Shown: positions 29,376 through 38,142 of the stretch, piece after piece
Layout of the letters: each line of letters starts with the position of its first letter
Numbering within the stretch: the first letter of the stretch is position 1
From: RGIG2134 sp964461115
Lineage (GTDB): Bacteria; Cyanobacteriota; Vampirovibrionia; Gastranaerophilales; Gastranaerophilaceae
NCBI GenBank assembly: GCA_964461115.1
Contig: CAYWSX010000014.1
Span: forward strand, 1-52,972
Reading direction: 5' to 3'
Length of the DNA: 52,972 bases
Notes under the pieces: model-generated
Database searches by the model: none
Seen by the model: only the letters and a program-made list of their open reading frames with translations
What the model was told of the DNA's origin: nothing
Translations under genes and position numbers: made by a program

Positions 29376-30338
29376 ATGAAAGCAAAAGAACAGTTGGAAT
29401 TAGAGAAAAAACAAAAAGAAGCTCGAAAAAACCACGAAAAACAGCTAAAACTAGGAGAATTGAGGTCAAAAAACCCTGATTTTAATCGCCATACATATAA
29501 CTGGAGTAATCGAGATATTTGGGAAGAAATGTTAACGTATGAAGTTAACCGTGATGTTGACAAATATTACAGCAAATATGGTTTTGATATGAATACTCCT
29601 AATGGAAACAAGTCATGGAACAATCAGGGCGACGCTTTTAAACATAATTATATGCAGGCTTTACTAACTTTAAGATATGATAATAATATTGCAAAAGCAA
29701 TTGGCGACCTTCACGAATATAAAGGATACCAAAAAGGTAGCCCTGAAAACGAGTCTAACATGGATTTACGCAATAATTCACGTGGTCGTTCATCAGGAAA
29801 TCAGATTATTTGGGACTTATGGAAAAGTAATGTTGATTACGATAGCATTCCGGAACAAAAAATCAAAGATTGGGTAGCTGAAAGCATAATGCAAAAAATG
29901 TATAAAGGTGAATTGACGACAACGCCTAATGATATAAGGCGTCACGATGAGCCAAGTATTTTTCAGGGATTACAAAAAAACTGGCAAAAGGCAGAGCAGA
30001 AAGATAATTACATAAAATTACGCGCGTCAAAAGTTGGGTTTAATCCTTTCAAAATCTTTTCCCTTGAAGAAGTTTCAAAAAAAATGCCTCAAGATGTATG
30101 GAAATCTGTCAGTGAGCCCATTATGTTTCAGTTGCGTAATTTAGGGGGCTTTCCAAAGGGTGATGAACTCAAGCAAGATGTCAATTCAGGAGATTTAGAG
30201 TATGTTTATCCATATGACGGACATAGTGCAAGCAGATATGTAACCTCAGGCGGGCAAGTCTGGGTCGAGCCATATACGCGTGATGACGGAACGGAAGTCA
30301 GAGGGTATTATCGGGCAAGACCGAGGCAAGCATACTGA
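29376..30338 (+). CDS. DUF6973-like protein, candidate effector/toxin
   Basis: 320 residues. A Lys/Glu-rich coiled-coil start (1-30), then about 83-138 the conserved NQGDAFKHNYMQALLT...IGDLHE...NMDLRNNSRGR region seen at the C-termini of polymorphic toxin and wall-associated proteins (DUF6973 type). The last 40 residues end with a G-G-Q-V-W-V-x-x-Y-x-R-x-D-G-T motif and VRGYYR. No signal peptide. It has its own promoter inside the lysis region and ends 4 bases from a convergent small membrane-protein gene. An effector is inferred; a phage structural or lysis accessory is possible. Confidence 0.5.
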   Translation: MKAKEQLELEKKQKEARKNHEKQLKLGELRSKNPDFNRHTYNWSNRDIWEEMLTYEVNRDVDKYYSKYGFDMNTPNGNKSWNNQGDAFKHNYMQALLTLRYDNNIAKAIGDLHEYKGYQKGSPENESNMDLRNNSRGRSSGNQIIWDLWKSNVDYDSIPEQKIKDWVAESIMQKMYKGELTTTPNDIRRHDEPSIFQGLQKNWQKAEQKDNYIKLRASKVGFNPFKIFSLEEVSKKMPQDVWKSVSEPIMFQLRNLGGFPKGDELKQDVNSGDLEYVYPYDGHSASRYVTSGGQVWVEPYTRDDGTEVRGYYRARPRQAY

Positions 30339-30341
30339 TAT

Positions 30342-30722
30342 TTAAGCGATTAAGTGCAAAAAGAGCATAAAACTTACAATGTAGATTATTGGCGAGACGA
30401 AAAGCAAAAAACCTAGCCATACTATTGCTGCGTGTATATTTTTTAGCCATTTTAACTTTTTATTCGGTTCTGAAAACTTTCTAAATCTATATTCTATAAG
30501 CATTATAACTGATAGGACAATAAGAATTGCAAGCGCAACCATAAAAGTATAAAAAATGGCAAGCATAACACCAGTGCCCTCAAGCTGATTACTTGCGTAG
30601 TTATTTGCCGTTGTTTCCGGTAAGCGAACAAACAAAAACTCATACCAATCATGAGCAAATATAAATCCCGCTAATGCTAATGCATTTGCAGAAATGTAAT
30701 TTCGAAAGTTGTATAAAAACAC
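30342..30722 (-). CDS. Small integral membrane protein facing the DUF6973-like gene
   Basis: 126 residues from GTG 30722, with three or four membrane segments: NALALAGFIFAHDWYEFLF, VMLAIFYTFMVALAILIVLS and IVWLGFLLFVSPIIYIVSFM. The frame continues upstream to 31226, but that part lies over the amidase gene and is basic and low-quality, so it is rejected. TATAAT sits on the minus strand at 30734-30729, 6 bases before GTG, suggesting a leaderless message. As neighbour of a toxin-like gene it could be its immunity protein, by inference only. Confidence 0.55.
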   Translation of the reverse strand: MFLYNFRNYISANALALAGFIFAHDWYEFLFVRLPETTANNYASNQLEGTGVMLAIFYTFMVALAILIVLSVIMLIEYRFRKFSEPNKKLKWLKNIHAAIVWLGFLLFVSPIIYIVSFMLFLHLIA

Positions 30723-30728
30723 TAGGTT

Positions 30729-30734
30729 ATTATA
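30729..30734 (-). promoter_or_regulatory. -10 element of the membrane-protein gene
   Basis: TATAAT read leftward (plus strand ATTATA), ending 6 bases before GTG 30722. A weak TTTTTG -35 lies 17 bases upstream. Confidence 0.4.
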
Positions 30735-30821
30735 GCACAATTTTGAAAAAGCAAAAAACAAAAATGTTATATTATTGTAAGCCCGTTTTAAAGCGGATAG
30801 AATAAGATTATAGGAGGCATA

Positions 30822-31310
30822 TTGAAACGAATAATAATCCACTGGACGGCGGGGGCGTATGAGCCGAGCGAGTATGACAAACAATTTTATCATTTTTTGG
30901 TAGATAAAGACGGAGGCGTGCATGTTGGACGATATAAGCCGGAGGATAACGAGAATTGCAATGACGGCCGCTACGCAGCACATTGCGGGGGCGGGAACAC
31001 CGGCTCTATTGGTGTTGCTGTTTGCGCTATGGCTGGTTTCCGGGAGAAAAATAACGTCGGGAACTTTCCTATCACTAAAAAGCAGATTGAGGGGTGTTTC
31101 AAGCTTTGCGCAAGTCTGGCGAAGAAATACGGCATACCGATAACTGCAAACACCGTAATGACGCATTACGAGTTCGGGAAGAAAAACCCTCAGACCGACA
31201 GCAGGGGCAAGATTGACATCGTTCACTTACCGCCTTATCCGACGGAATCGCCTGACAAAGTCGGGGACTTTATTCGTGCCAAAATTCGGTGGTATTATAG
31301 CAGATTATAA
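30822..31310 (+). CDS. N-acetylmuramoyl-L-alanine amidase (phage endolysin, PGRP type)
   Basis: 162 residues forming one amidase_2/PGRP domain like T7 lysozyme. IIIHWTAG carries zinc ligand His7; THYEFG carries the second His; KIDIVHLPPY provides the closing KxD element. It cuts the peptide from glycan in peptidoglycan to release phage. The start is TTG 30822 behind a strong TAGGAGG at 6-base spacing; no ATG fits. No separate wall-binding domain and no signal peptide, so it needs the upstream holin-like genes to reach the wall. It is the last phage gene seen. Confidence 0.9.
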   Translation: MKRIIIHWTAGAYEPSEYDKQFYHFLVDKDGGVHVGRYKPEDNENCNDGRYAAHCGGGNTGSIGVAVCAMAGFREKNNVGNFPITKKQIEGCFKLCASLAKKYGIPITANTVMTHYEFGKKNPQTDSRGKIDIVHLPPYPTESPDKVGDFIRAKIRWYYSRL

Positions 31311-31476
31311 GTTTGGACACATTTTGGACAGTCTTTAATGCGAAATTTTTCAATACATTACAACAATAAATACACCAAAGCAGGAATTTCTAATCTAAAA
31401 TTCTCGCAAATTCGCAAATTATTATATAAATCTTTTCTTGAATACCCGACCCCACTCCCCTTTTAAGGGATAGGTA
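31311..31476. other. Prophage right boundary interval
   Basis: 166 bases without a gene, between the endolysin and the first chromosomal-style gene. It contains the tandem TCGCAAAT repeat (from about 31414) and a CCCCACTCCCCTTTTAAGGG stretch (31451-31470) like a dispersed chromosomal repeat. The attachment site probably lies here, but cannot be shown because the left end of the prophage is outside the window. No tRNA is present. Confidence 0.45.
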
Positions 31477-31827
31477 CTATTTCAACTTACACAAAACATC
31501 GGTAATTGCTCTCATCTCACTGATTGCTTGTTTATTATTCGACATGGCAGCAAACGCACGTTTGAAAGATTCATTGATTTGCAAAAAGGCACTTAAAGCT
31601 TTATCTCGAACGTTACCTGTACTGTTTTGAAGGACTTGTCCTGCATTTTTATATTTTGCTGCTAATTCTTCCAGTACCGGTAATGAATTTTGATGAATCT
31701 GCTTATTCTGAGCTTGGATAAGATTTAAATCCGGTTTCTTTGTAACTTGTTCTCTGACATTTTTTAGATTTGAGTCATAAGTTTCCCACATTGTCATCGG
31801 CCCGTATGGTTGTGTTGAAATCTGCAT
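31477..31827 (-). CDS. Small hypothetical chromosomal protein
   Basis: 116 residues from ATG 31827 (AAAAGGA upstream; ten in-frame codons before it lack a ribosome site). Helical and polar, with Gln/Asn/Lys; the first part reads MQISTQPYGPMTMWETY and the centre has an NKQIHQNSLPVLEELAAKYK helix. Its style matches other short proteins of this genome. No family recognised; it may be the first host gene beside the prophage. Confidence 0.55.
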   Translation of the reverse strand: MQISTQPYGPMTMWETYDSNLKNVREQVTKKPDLNLIQAQNKQIHQNSLPVLEELAAKYKNAGQVLQNSTGNVRDKALSAFLQINESFKRAFAAMSNNKQAISEMRAITDVLCKLK

Positions 31828-31972
31828 ATATTTTCCTTTTACGATATAATTGTACATTTATAATACATCTGACAAATAAAAATTGCTTAATTTTAGCAGG
31901 ATATTACAATTTTTTAATACTAATAAGTTATAAATACGAGTTAAATTCGAAAAGATAGTGTATAATACCCAT

Positions 31973-33226
31973 ATGGAAACAGAACAAAATCAAAAAATAG
32001 CAAAATATAAATTTGCACAGCTTGCTTCTTCCCCCACCAATGAAAAATGGGAGAAGATGACATCACGGATTAATCCGATATACAAGCGTCACGACGACAT
32101 CAGAACAGATTTTGAGCGCGATTATGACAGAATTCTTCATTGCAATGCTTATCGCAGGTTGAAGCGTAAAACTCAGGTGTTTTTCGCTACCAGCAACGAC
32201 CATATTTGCACGCGAATAGAACATGTTCAGCTTGTTGCGTCAATTGCCAGCACAATAGCAAAATCATTGGGCTTAAATACCGAACTCGTTAACGCAATCG
32301 CAGTCGGGCACGACCTCGGACATTCCCCTTTCGGACACCACGGAGAAATGGTTATAAACGATATCGTTAAAAGCTACGATATTTCAAAAAAATTCTGGCA
32401 TGAAGGCAACAGCTTGCATTTTGTTGACGATATAGAAACATTGATTGATTATGAAGGTTTTGAGCAAAATTTAAATCTCACATATGCTGTTCGCGACGGG
32501 CTAATTTGCCACTGCGGAGAGGTTGATGAAAATTGGCTCTTCCCGAGAGATGAATTCCTTGACCTTAAAGAAATTAGAAATGCAAATCAGACACGCCCAT
32601 TCACATACGAAGGCTGTATTGTTAAAATTTCAGATAAAATTTCTTACCTCGGACGGGATATAGAAGATGCTCTAACATACAAAATTCTTGAAGAATCCCA
32701 GCAAAAAGAGCTTGAAAAAATGATTCAGCGTCTGTTTAAAGATGCAAAATTAAATCGCCTGAACCACACGGCACTTACGCATAAATTTACGGTTGATTTA
32801 TGCAAAAACTCATCCCCTCAACGTGGAATAGGTTTTTCTCAAGAATATTTTGAGATTATGAACGAAATTAAAAGCTTCAATTTTTGGAATATATGCTCTC
32901 ATAAGCGGCTATATTACTTTAAACGCTATGCAAAGCTTGTTCTCGAAACAATGTTTGAGGTCCTTTTGAGCTACTATAAAGGAAACCTGCAAGATACAAT
33001 GGACGCAATGAACAAGGACTCGCGTTATTACCCGATTTTGATTTCACACTTTGCAGATTGGATTTTGAAATATTCAGACATGCAAAACCGCAACCCATAC
33101 TTCAAAAACAAAATTTTGTACAATTTAAATTCGATAGAAGATTACCGTCAAGCCTGCATTGACTATATTTCAGGGGCGACAGACAATTTTGCGATAAAAG
33201 TCTTTAACGAAATTACAGGATTTTAG
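31973..33226 (+). CDS. dgt: Deoxyguanosine triphosphate triphosphohydrolase (dGTPase, HD domain)
   Basis: 417 residues from ATG 31973. HD-domain metal residues: His84 in TRIEHVQLV, His113-Asp114 and His117 in VGHDLGHSPFGHHGE, and a later conserved Asp in ISDKISYLGRDIED. NAYRRLKRKTQVF before the HD core is typical. The enzyme splits dGTP into deoxyguanosine and triphosphate, controlling dNTP pools and genome integrity. TATAAT (31961-31966) ends only 6 bases before the ATG, so the message may be leaderless. An earlier in-frame start at 31958 falls inside that element. Confidence 0.93.
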   Translation: METEQNQKIAKYKFAQLASSPTNEKWEKMTSRINPIYKRHDDIRTDFERDYDRILHCNAYRRLKRKTQVFFATSNDHICTRIEHVQLVASIASTIAKSLGLNTELVNAIAVGHDLGHSPFGHHGEMVINDIVKSYDISKKFWHEGNSLHFVDDIETLIDYEGFEQNLNLTYAVRDGLICHCGEVDENWLFPRDEFLDLKEIRNANQTRPFTYEGCIVKISDKISYLGRDIEDALTYKILEESQQKELEKMIQRLFKDAKLNRLNHTALTHKFTVDLCKNSSPQRGIGFSQEYFEIMNEIKSFNFWNICSHKRLYYFKRYAKLVLETMFEVLLSYYKGNLQDTMDAMNKDSRYYPILISHFADWILKYSDMQNRNPYFKNKILYNLNSIEDYRQACIDYISGATDNFAIKVFNEITGF

Positions 33227-33230
33227 ACAC

Positions 33231-33261
33231 AAAAAACGCAGGCTCTATACCTGCGTTTTTT
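33231..33261. terminator. Bidirectional terminator
   Basis: AAAAAACGCAGG (33231-33242), loop CTCTATA, CCTGCGTTTTTT (33250-33261): a perfect 12-bp stem with A- and T-tracts, serving both the rightward dGTPase gene and the leftward gene at 33279. Confidence 0.95.
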
Positions 33262-33278
33262 ATTATTTATTTGAAAAA

Positions 33279-33881
33279 TTATTGTTCGATATAATCTTCT
33301 TCGTACATAGGCTGTAAATCTTGCTGGCTATAACGCATATTTGTCATACCTGCATAAGACTCTGCTTTCATTTTTTCAAGGTGCATCTGTCCGTTACGAA
33401 CGATTTGCTGCAACTGCGACAAATCAGTGTCGATATTATTCAGCACCTGCTCTGCATAATTCTCAGCGCCTTGTCTGATTTTCATAGCCTCATCAGCCGC
33501 CTGGATTCTTACATTATCAGCTTCTTCAAGAGCTTTTGTTTTGATATGTTCGCAGTCTTGAATTACTTGTTCTCTGATTTTTTGACCTTCCTGGTGAACA
33601 GCTCTCATAATTTCATTTTCCGAAAGAACGCGTGCTGCTTCGTTTTGCGCGTCAGCAATAATTCTGTCCGCACGATTTTGAGATTCTGTAATAATTTCAT
33701 CACGACGTTTCAAAATCATTTCGGCTTCTTTTATGTCATCAGGAATAGCAGCCTTAATTCTGTCCAAAAGCCCATCCATCGTAGAACTTTTAATAATCAC
33801 ATAACCGGGCATAATTGGTATGCCCTTATCCATTAAGATATCTGCCTTTTCTAACAATTCACTTATTCTTAGCTGACTCAT
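33279..33881 (-). CDS. Coiled-coil protein (ATP synthase B-subunit/DivIVA-like)
   Basis: 200 residues, nearly all helix. About 60-170 is one long charged coiled coil rich in Glu, Ala, Arg and Gln (ESQNRADRIIADAQNEAARV, EEADNVRIQAADEAMKIRQ), like stalk subunits of ATP synthase or DivIVA-type scaffold proteins, but with no membrane anchor. The N-terminal 50 residues contain a GIPIMPGYVIIKSSTMDGLL segment. Similar proteins occur beside coaD in cyanobacteria-related genomes, as best I recall. Probably a cell-envelope or septum-associated scaffold. Confidence 0.65.
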   Translation of the reverse strand: MSQLRISELLEKADILMDKGIPIMPGYVIIKSSTMDGLLDRIKAAIPDDIKEAEMILKRRDEIITESQNRADRIIADAQNEAARVLSENEIMRAVHQEGQKIREQVIQDCEHIKTKALEEADNVRIQAADEAMKIRQGAENYAEQVLNNIDTDLSQLQQIVRNGQMHLEKMKAESYAGMTNMRYSQQDLQPMYEEDYIEQ

Positions 33882-33902
33882 AAATCATCCTGCCTTTATG
33901 TT

Positions 33903-34382
33903 TTATTTATCCATATTATCATAAAAATATTGTACCACACATTCAGGTACAAATTTCGAAACATTTCCGCCTGCGAATGCGATTTCTTTTACCGTACTTG
34001 ATGAAATAAAGCTATATTCGGGTCTGGTAATCAAAAATACGGTTGTAATGTCCGGAGCAAGAGAATTATTCATCTGTGACATCTGCATTTCGTATTCAAA
34101 ATCCGAAACAGCTCTCAATCCTCTTATCAAGAGATTTGCGCCCTTCTCTCGAGCGTAATCTATCGTTAGTCCGTCAAAACTGTCCACTTCAACATTTTTT
34201 AAATGATTGGAAGCTTCTTTGATGAGATTTACTCTGTCCTCTGTCGGCAAAAATCCTTTCTTTGCGTTATTTTTAAGAACCGCAATAATGACTTTATCAA
34301 ACATTTCTGAAGCTTTTTCGAGAACATCCATATGACCTTTTGTAATCGGGTCGAAACTGCCCGGATAAATTGCTATTTTCAC
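33903..34382 (-). CDS. coaD: Phosphopantetheine adenylyltransferase
   Basis: 159 residues from GTG 34382, giving the family's normal length; the frame begins 11 codons earlier without a better ribosome site (AGGGA lies before the GTG). YPGSFDPITKGHMDV holds the nucleotide-binding T-x-x-H motif (His17); LLIRGLRAVSDFEYE and EYSFISSSTVKEIA are the other two signatures. It catalyses the fourth step of coenzyme A synthesis, ATP + phosphopantetheine to dephospho-CoA, in the cytoplasm. Confidence 0.96.
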   Translation of the reverse strand: MKIAIYPGSFDPITKGHMDVLEKASEMFDKVIIAVLKNNAKKGFLPTEDRVNLIKEASNHLKNVEVDSFDGLTIDYAREKGANLLIRGLRAVSDFEYEMQMSQMNNSLAPDITTVFLITRPEYSFISSSTVKEIAFAGGNVSKFVPECVVQYFYDNMDK

Positions 34383-34476
34383 GTTAACAATCCCTAAATA
34401 TACGGTACTATCCAATAATAGTACAAAATAATCTGAGAGGCATGGTTATTTTAAAAAAACTTTACGTTATCGAAAA

Positions 34477-36288
34477 TTAAACCAAATCGTCTTCTTTATT
34501 TTCTGCAGAGTCTGCATTTACTGGAAGTCTGAAACCGAATTTTGAACCCTCATTAACTTTTGAAGAGACAAAAACTTTCCCGCCATGATGTTTTTCAATA
34601 GTAATTTTGACAAGGTGTAAACCAAGCCCTGTGCCTTTTACGGTATGCGTGTCATTTTCAACACGGTAAAATCTATCAAAAATCTTATTTACATGTTCTT
34701 GCGGAATACCGATACCGTTATCTTCAACAGAAAGCTCCACAAAGTCCGTATTGCCTGCAATTTCCGTCCTAACTTTAACTCTCGAGCCTTCAGGCGAATA
34801 TTTGATGGCATTTGAAATCAAATTATTTAGTGCACGCTGAATGCTGTCACGATTGAGCATAATCAACGGTAAATCAGGCTCTTTTATAACAGAAACTGTT
34901 ATATTTTTTTCATCGGCAAGAATTTTCATTGAGTTTACACACTCGTCAACAAGGTGCGTTACATCACACTCTTCTTTTTCGTAATTAGCTTCTTGCGACT
35001 CTAATCTGGAGAAATCCAAGACGTCGTTTACCATTTTTTGAAGACGTGTTGTCTCATTGTTTATCACGCCGATAAACTCTTTGCGGGTATTTTCGTCGAA
35101 ATCGTCAGGGTGATTGTACAAAGTATCAACATATGTACGCAAAATCGTAACCGGTGTACGAAGTTCGTGACTAACGTTCGAAATAAATTGGCTTTTTAGT
35201 TTATCAACTTCAACCTCACGCGTAACATCAATCAAAACAATAATGTAGCCAACATAATCCTGATTTTTTGAAAACATAGGAGAAATAACAGATTTTATAA
35301 TACGCTTTCCGACGTTAATATTAAACTCGAGCGGTTTTGTCTCAATAATATCAAGCGGAGTGTCTTTGAACTGCTCGATTTTATCTTTAAAACAAAGTTC
35401 ACCGTCTGTGTCACAGTACATTTGAATTTTTGTGTTTAAAATTTCTTTTTCTTCTACATCGAGGATTTTTTGCGCAGAATTGTTTATCAAAACAACACTA
35501 TCGTAATTGTCGCAAACAACAACTCCGTTAATAATTGACATCAGAACAGTTTCAAACTTGTTACGCTCAAGCGTAAGCTGGTCGATATTCTTCTCCTCAT
35601 AGGCGTGAAGACGCTGAGACATGTCATTGAACGCCGCAATAAGCTCTTTAATATCGCCGCTGGCGTCTTTGTCTTCTAATTTGTAGCCAAACTGACCACC
35701 CGAGATTTTTTTAACCCCATGATGAAGAGCATGAAGTTCTCGCGTCAAAAGCCAGGTGTTTATTACAGCGACCCCACTCAATACAAGCCAAGCCAGCGCA
35801 AAGACTACAAACATAGAGTTTTTCGTAGTCAAAATAACCGACTTTATCATTTTATTTGAGAATCCTACCGTAACAGAGCCTATATTTTTAGCCCCCGAGT
35901 CCGTTTGAATGCTCATTGGCGCAGAAACACTTGATTTTGTTTCTTTTGCACGTTCTTTATCTGTATTTTTACTCGAATAAAGAACTTTACCCTTGTCATT
36001 TTTGAACTCGATGTACGAAATACTGTCGTTCGTGTTTAGAATTAAGTTTGTGTGATAAGCAAGCGTCTCATACTTTTGCGGCTCTTTGATGTCTTTGATT
36101 AATTCAGTACTTTCAATTGCAACTGTCTTTGTAAGTAGTTGAGAAAGCTCATTATAGCTTTGAGAGAGCTTTTCTTGAACTTTGTTGGTCAAAAACAGAG
36201 CAATTGCAAGAATCAAAAGAGTGCTGGCAACCATCCCCAGCAACACCATTCTATTTTGAGTATTCAAATTGAACTTTATTTTCTTCAT
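34477..36288 (-). CDS. Membrane sensor histidine kinase (HAMP-PAS-HisKA-HATPase)
   Basis: 603 residues. Membrane segments at about 15-33 and 158-178 enclose an extracytoplasmic sensor; a HAMP region (about 180-230) and a PAS domain (about 245-350) follow. HisKA has the phospho-acceptor His374 in SHELRTPV; HATPase_c shows NLISNAIKYSPEG (N box), DNGIGIP (G1), FDRFYRV (F box) and GTGLGLHLVK (G2). The plan is like VicK/PhoR kinases that watch envelope or phosphate state. No response regulator is adjacent, so its partner lies elsewhere. Confidence 0.92.
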   Translation of the reverse strand: MKKIKFNLNTQNRMVLLGMVASTLLILAIALFLTNKVQEKLSQSYNELSQLLTKTVAIESTELIKDIKEPQKYETLAYHTNLILNTNDSISYIEFKNDKGKVLYSSKNTDKERAKETKSSVSAPMSIQTDSGAKNIGSVTVGFSNKMIKSVILTTKNSMFVVFALAWLVLSGVAVINTWLLTRELHALHHGVKKISGGQFGYKLEDKDASGDIKELIAAFNDMSQRLHAYEEKNIDQLTLERNKFETVLMSIINGVVVCDNYDSVVLINNSAQKILDVEEKEILNTKIQMYCDTDGELCFKDKIEQFKDTPLDIIETKPLEFNINVGKRIIKSVISPMFSKNQDYVGYIIVLIDVTREVEVDKLKSQFISNVSHELRTPVTILRTYVDTLYNHPDDFDENTRKEFIGVINNETTRLQKMVNDVLDFSRLESQEANYEKEECDVTHLVDECVNSMKILADEKNITVSVIKEPDLPLIMLNRDSIQRALNNLISNAIKYSPEGSRVKVRTEIAGNTDFVELSVEDNGIGIPQEHVNKIFDRFYRVENDTHTVKGTGLGLHLVKITIEKHHGGKVFVSSKVNEGSKFGFRLPVNADSAENKEDDLV

Positions 36289-36351
36289 CTACTTCAATTA
36301 AACAAATAACTTGTTTTATAGTACAACAATCAACGCCAAAAACGCAAACGC

Positions 36352-37254
36352 TTAACAATTTAGGCTGTTTTCACATCCGCACGCGCAAGGTTCAAGATGA
36401 ATAACCACTTCGGCGTTCAAAAGCACCGCATTTATTTCCGATTCAATCCTGTCACAGATTTCGTGTCCCTCTTTAATTGTCATGTTTTCCCTAACTGACA
36501 AAACCAAATTGATTGTGCGAAAAGAGCCTGATTTTCTTGTTTGGATTGAAGAACAGGACAAAATATCACTATAAAGGTGTTTTTTTAAAATCTCTGAAAC
36601 CTTTACCAAGTCCTCATCAGGCAATGTTCCGTCCAAAAGGTTATTTAGCGAAGTTTTACAGACTTTATACCCTGCATGCATAATAATTAATGCGACAAAA
36701 ATTGCAAAAATAGGATCCAAAAAAGCGAAGGATGTGAATTTTATTATAACAAGTCCTCCAAACACAGCAAGAGAGGAGTATACATCGGTACGTAAATGCT
36801 CTGCGTCAGCATAAATCGCAATTGAGTCAGTTTCTCTTGCGACTTTGTATAAATATCTGCTGACAAAAATATTCACAATTACAGACAGCGCCATAACTGC
36901 AATACCAATATTTACATCAATATTTTTGATATCAGGATACAAAATAAGTTTTTTGCCTGCCTCAATAAGAATATAAATTGAAGCAGCAATAATCAGCCCC
37001 CCTTCAAGCAAACCTGAAAAGTCTTCATACTTGCCATGCCCGAATGGGTGCTCTTTATCTGCCGGCATTGAAGATCGCGAAACCGAAAACAATGCCAAAA
37101 ACGAAGCCAGCAAGTCGCTTGCTGAATGAACGGCCTCCGAGATAATACTCATGGATCCCGACATAATACCGACAACTAATTTCAGAAAAACCAGCGATAC
37201 ATTAGAAAGAACTGATATACCCGCTGCTCTTTTCTTTCTCAAACCGACTTCCAT
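36352..37254 (-). CDS. Cation diffusion facilitator family metal exporter
   Basis: 300 residues with six membrane segments and a cytoplasmic C-terminal domain. HSASD at about 45 (SEAVHSASDLL) gives the zinc-site His-x-x-x-Asp; HPFGHGKYED is the signature after TM2; a second HLRTDVYSS site lies in TM5. The cytoplasmic domain binds metal and dimerises. The C-terminal tail CACGCENSLNC adds four cysteines, uncommon and possibly a metal-sensing tail. Substrate could be Zn, Mn, Fe or Co. The gene precedes the sensor kinase in the same direction, 63 bases apart. Confidence 0.9.
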   Translation of the reverse strand: MEVGLRKKRAAGISVLSNVSLVFLKLVVGIMSGSMSIISEAVHSASDLLASFLALFSVSRSSMPADKEHPFGHGKYEDFSGLLEGGLIIAASIYILIEAGKKLILYPDIKNIDVNIGIAVMALSVIVNIFVSRYLYKVARETDSIAIYADAEHLRTDVYSSLAVFGGLVIIKFTSFAFLDPIFAIFVALIIMHAGYKVCKTSLNNLLDGTLPDEDLVKVSEILKKHLYSDILSCSSIQTRKSGSFRTINLVLSVRENMTIKEGHEICDRIESEINAVLLNAEVVIHLEPCACGCENSLNC

Positions 37255-37260
37255 AATAGT

Positions 37261-37623
37261 TTATTCCTTCATATCGACGATATTGCCTTTTCTTGGCTCC
37301 ATTTGAGAATATTTGTTTAAAACCTTAGAGGTTCGAACATTTCTGAGGTAGTTTCTGTATACGTTGCCGCGCTGAACTTTCAAAAGTTTTAAATTTTCCA
37401 GTTCCTGCTCTTTTATTTTAGCAATCATACAATCGAACAACGAAAACTCGGCGCTTTCTATGAATTTCTTGTTCAACTCAATGGTTTTAATAATCTCTTT
37501 TTTCTTTTTGATTAAAGCATCCAATTCTTCGGAATCATCTTTTTCAATTGCCTCTTTGATGGCATTTGAGCAGTTGTAAAACTGATTCAGCAATATTTCA
37601 AGTGTTGATTTATTCATCATCAT
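37261..37623 (-). CDS. FliT-like flagellar export chaperone (probable)
   Basis: 120 residues, helical and highly charged, with the length and context of FliT. It directly follows fliS and overlaps it by 14 bases, starting at one of three consecutive ATGs (37623 preferred, AGGA 5 bases upstream). FliT chaperones hold the filament cap protein FliD. Sequence similarity to FliT by eye is weak (NQFYNCSNAIKEAIEKDD and later LNLKLLKVQ-type pattern), so this relies on order and composition. Confidence 0.6.
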   Translation of the reverse strand: MMMNKSTLEILLNQFYNCSNAIKEAIEKDDSEELDALIKKKKEIIKTIELNKKFIESAEFSLFDCMIAKIKEQELENLKLLKVQRGNVYRNYLRNVRTSKVLNKYSQMEPRKGNIVDMKE

Positions 37624-38017
37624 CTTCTTCCTGCTCGGCCTTTTCCTTATTTGCAATTTCAATAGCCTTACTCCAAGTGTCTCTTAATTTTTCCAGATGA
37701 TCAATAACTTCATCAAGATTTTCGGGCTTGTTTTTCATATTCGCTTCAACAAGCTTGTTATATAAGTAATCATACAGAGCATAAAGGTTTTTGGCCATTT
37801 CCCCGCCGATATCCATATCAAGCGTAGTCATGAACTCAGCAATAATTTTTTCGGCAGATAAAATATTATTATGCGCTTCTACCTTTTCATTATTTTCAAA
37901 GTGAATCTTTGCCTTTTTGAGAAAATTTATTGCACCGCTATAAAGCATTATAAGAATTTTCTCAGGAGATGCCGTCTCCAATTGCGATTTCTGATATTGT
38001 TTTATGTAAGGATTCAA
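37610..38017 (-). CDS. fliS: Flagellar export chaperone FliS
   Basis: 135 residues. The opening MNPYIKQYQKSQLETASPEK and ILIMLYSGAINFLKKAKIHF are the FliS signature (Y-x-x-x-x-x-x-T-A-S-P-x-x-L-x-x-M-L-Y-x-G), followed by NILSAEKIIAEFMTTLDMDIGGEMAKNL-type helices. FliS binds flagellin in the cytoplasm and delivers it to the export gate. The start is TTG 38017 behind AGAGG. It implies a flagellate organism, although no flagellin is in the window. Acidic tail EQEEDDDE. Confidence 0.93.
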   Translation of the reverse strand: MNPYIKQYQKSQLETASPEKILIMLYSGAINFLKKAKIHFENNEKVEAHNNILSAEKIIAEFMTTLDMDIGGEMAKNLYALYDYLYNKLVEANMKNKPENLDEVIDHLEKLRDTWSKAIEIANKEKAEQEEDDDE

Positions 38018-38142
38018 TGACTTATTCCTCTCTTGTAACCCAGGGGTATTATAACCTGTTTTTCATACAAATTCAAATGCTTTACAAAACTTGTGAAATA
38101 TTTAAAAATAAGCTAATATAATGAAAAACAGAGGATACATTT

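Noticed and set aside
30723..31226. Upstream extension of the leftward membrane-protein frame
   Set aside because: It lies antisense to the amidase gene, is rich in Arg/His without membrane segments, and a TATAAT with GTG start at 30722 explains the gene.
1..31310. Integrase or transposase gene
   Set aside because: No tyrosine or serine recombinase motif (R...HxxR...Y or an N-terminal serine domain) was recognised in any translated gene; the integration gene is probably left of the window.
1..31310. Alternative genetic code (stop-codon reassignment as in some gut phages)
   Set aside because: Structural genes read through normally with TAA, TAG and TGA all acting as stops at sensible positions, for example TAG after the internal-virion gene at 23354.
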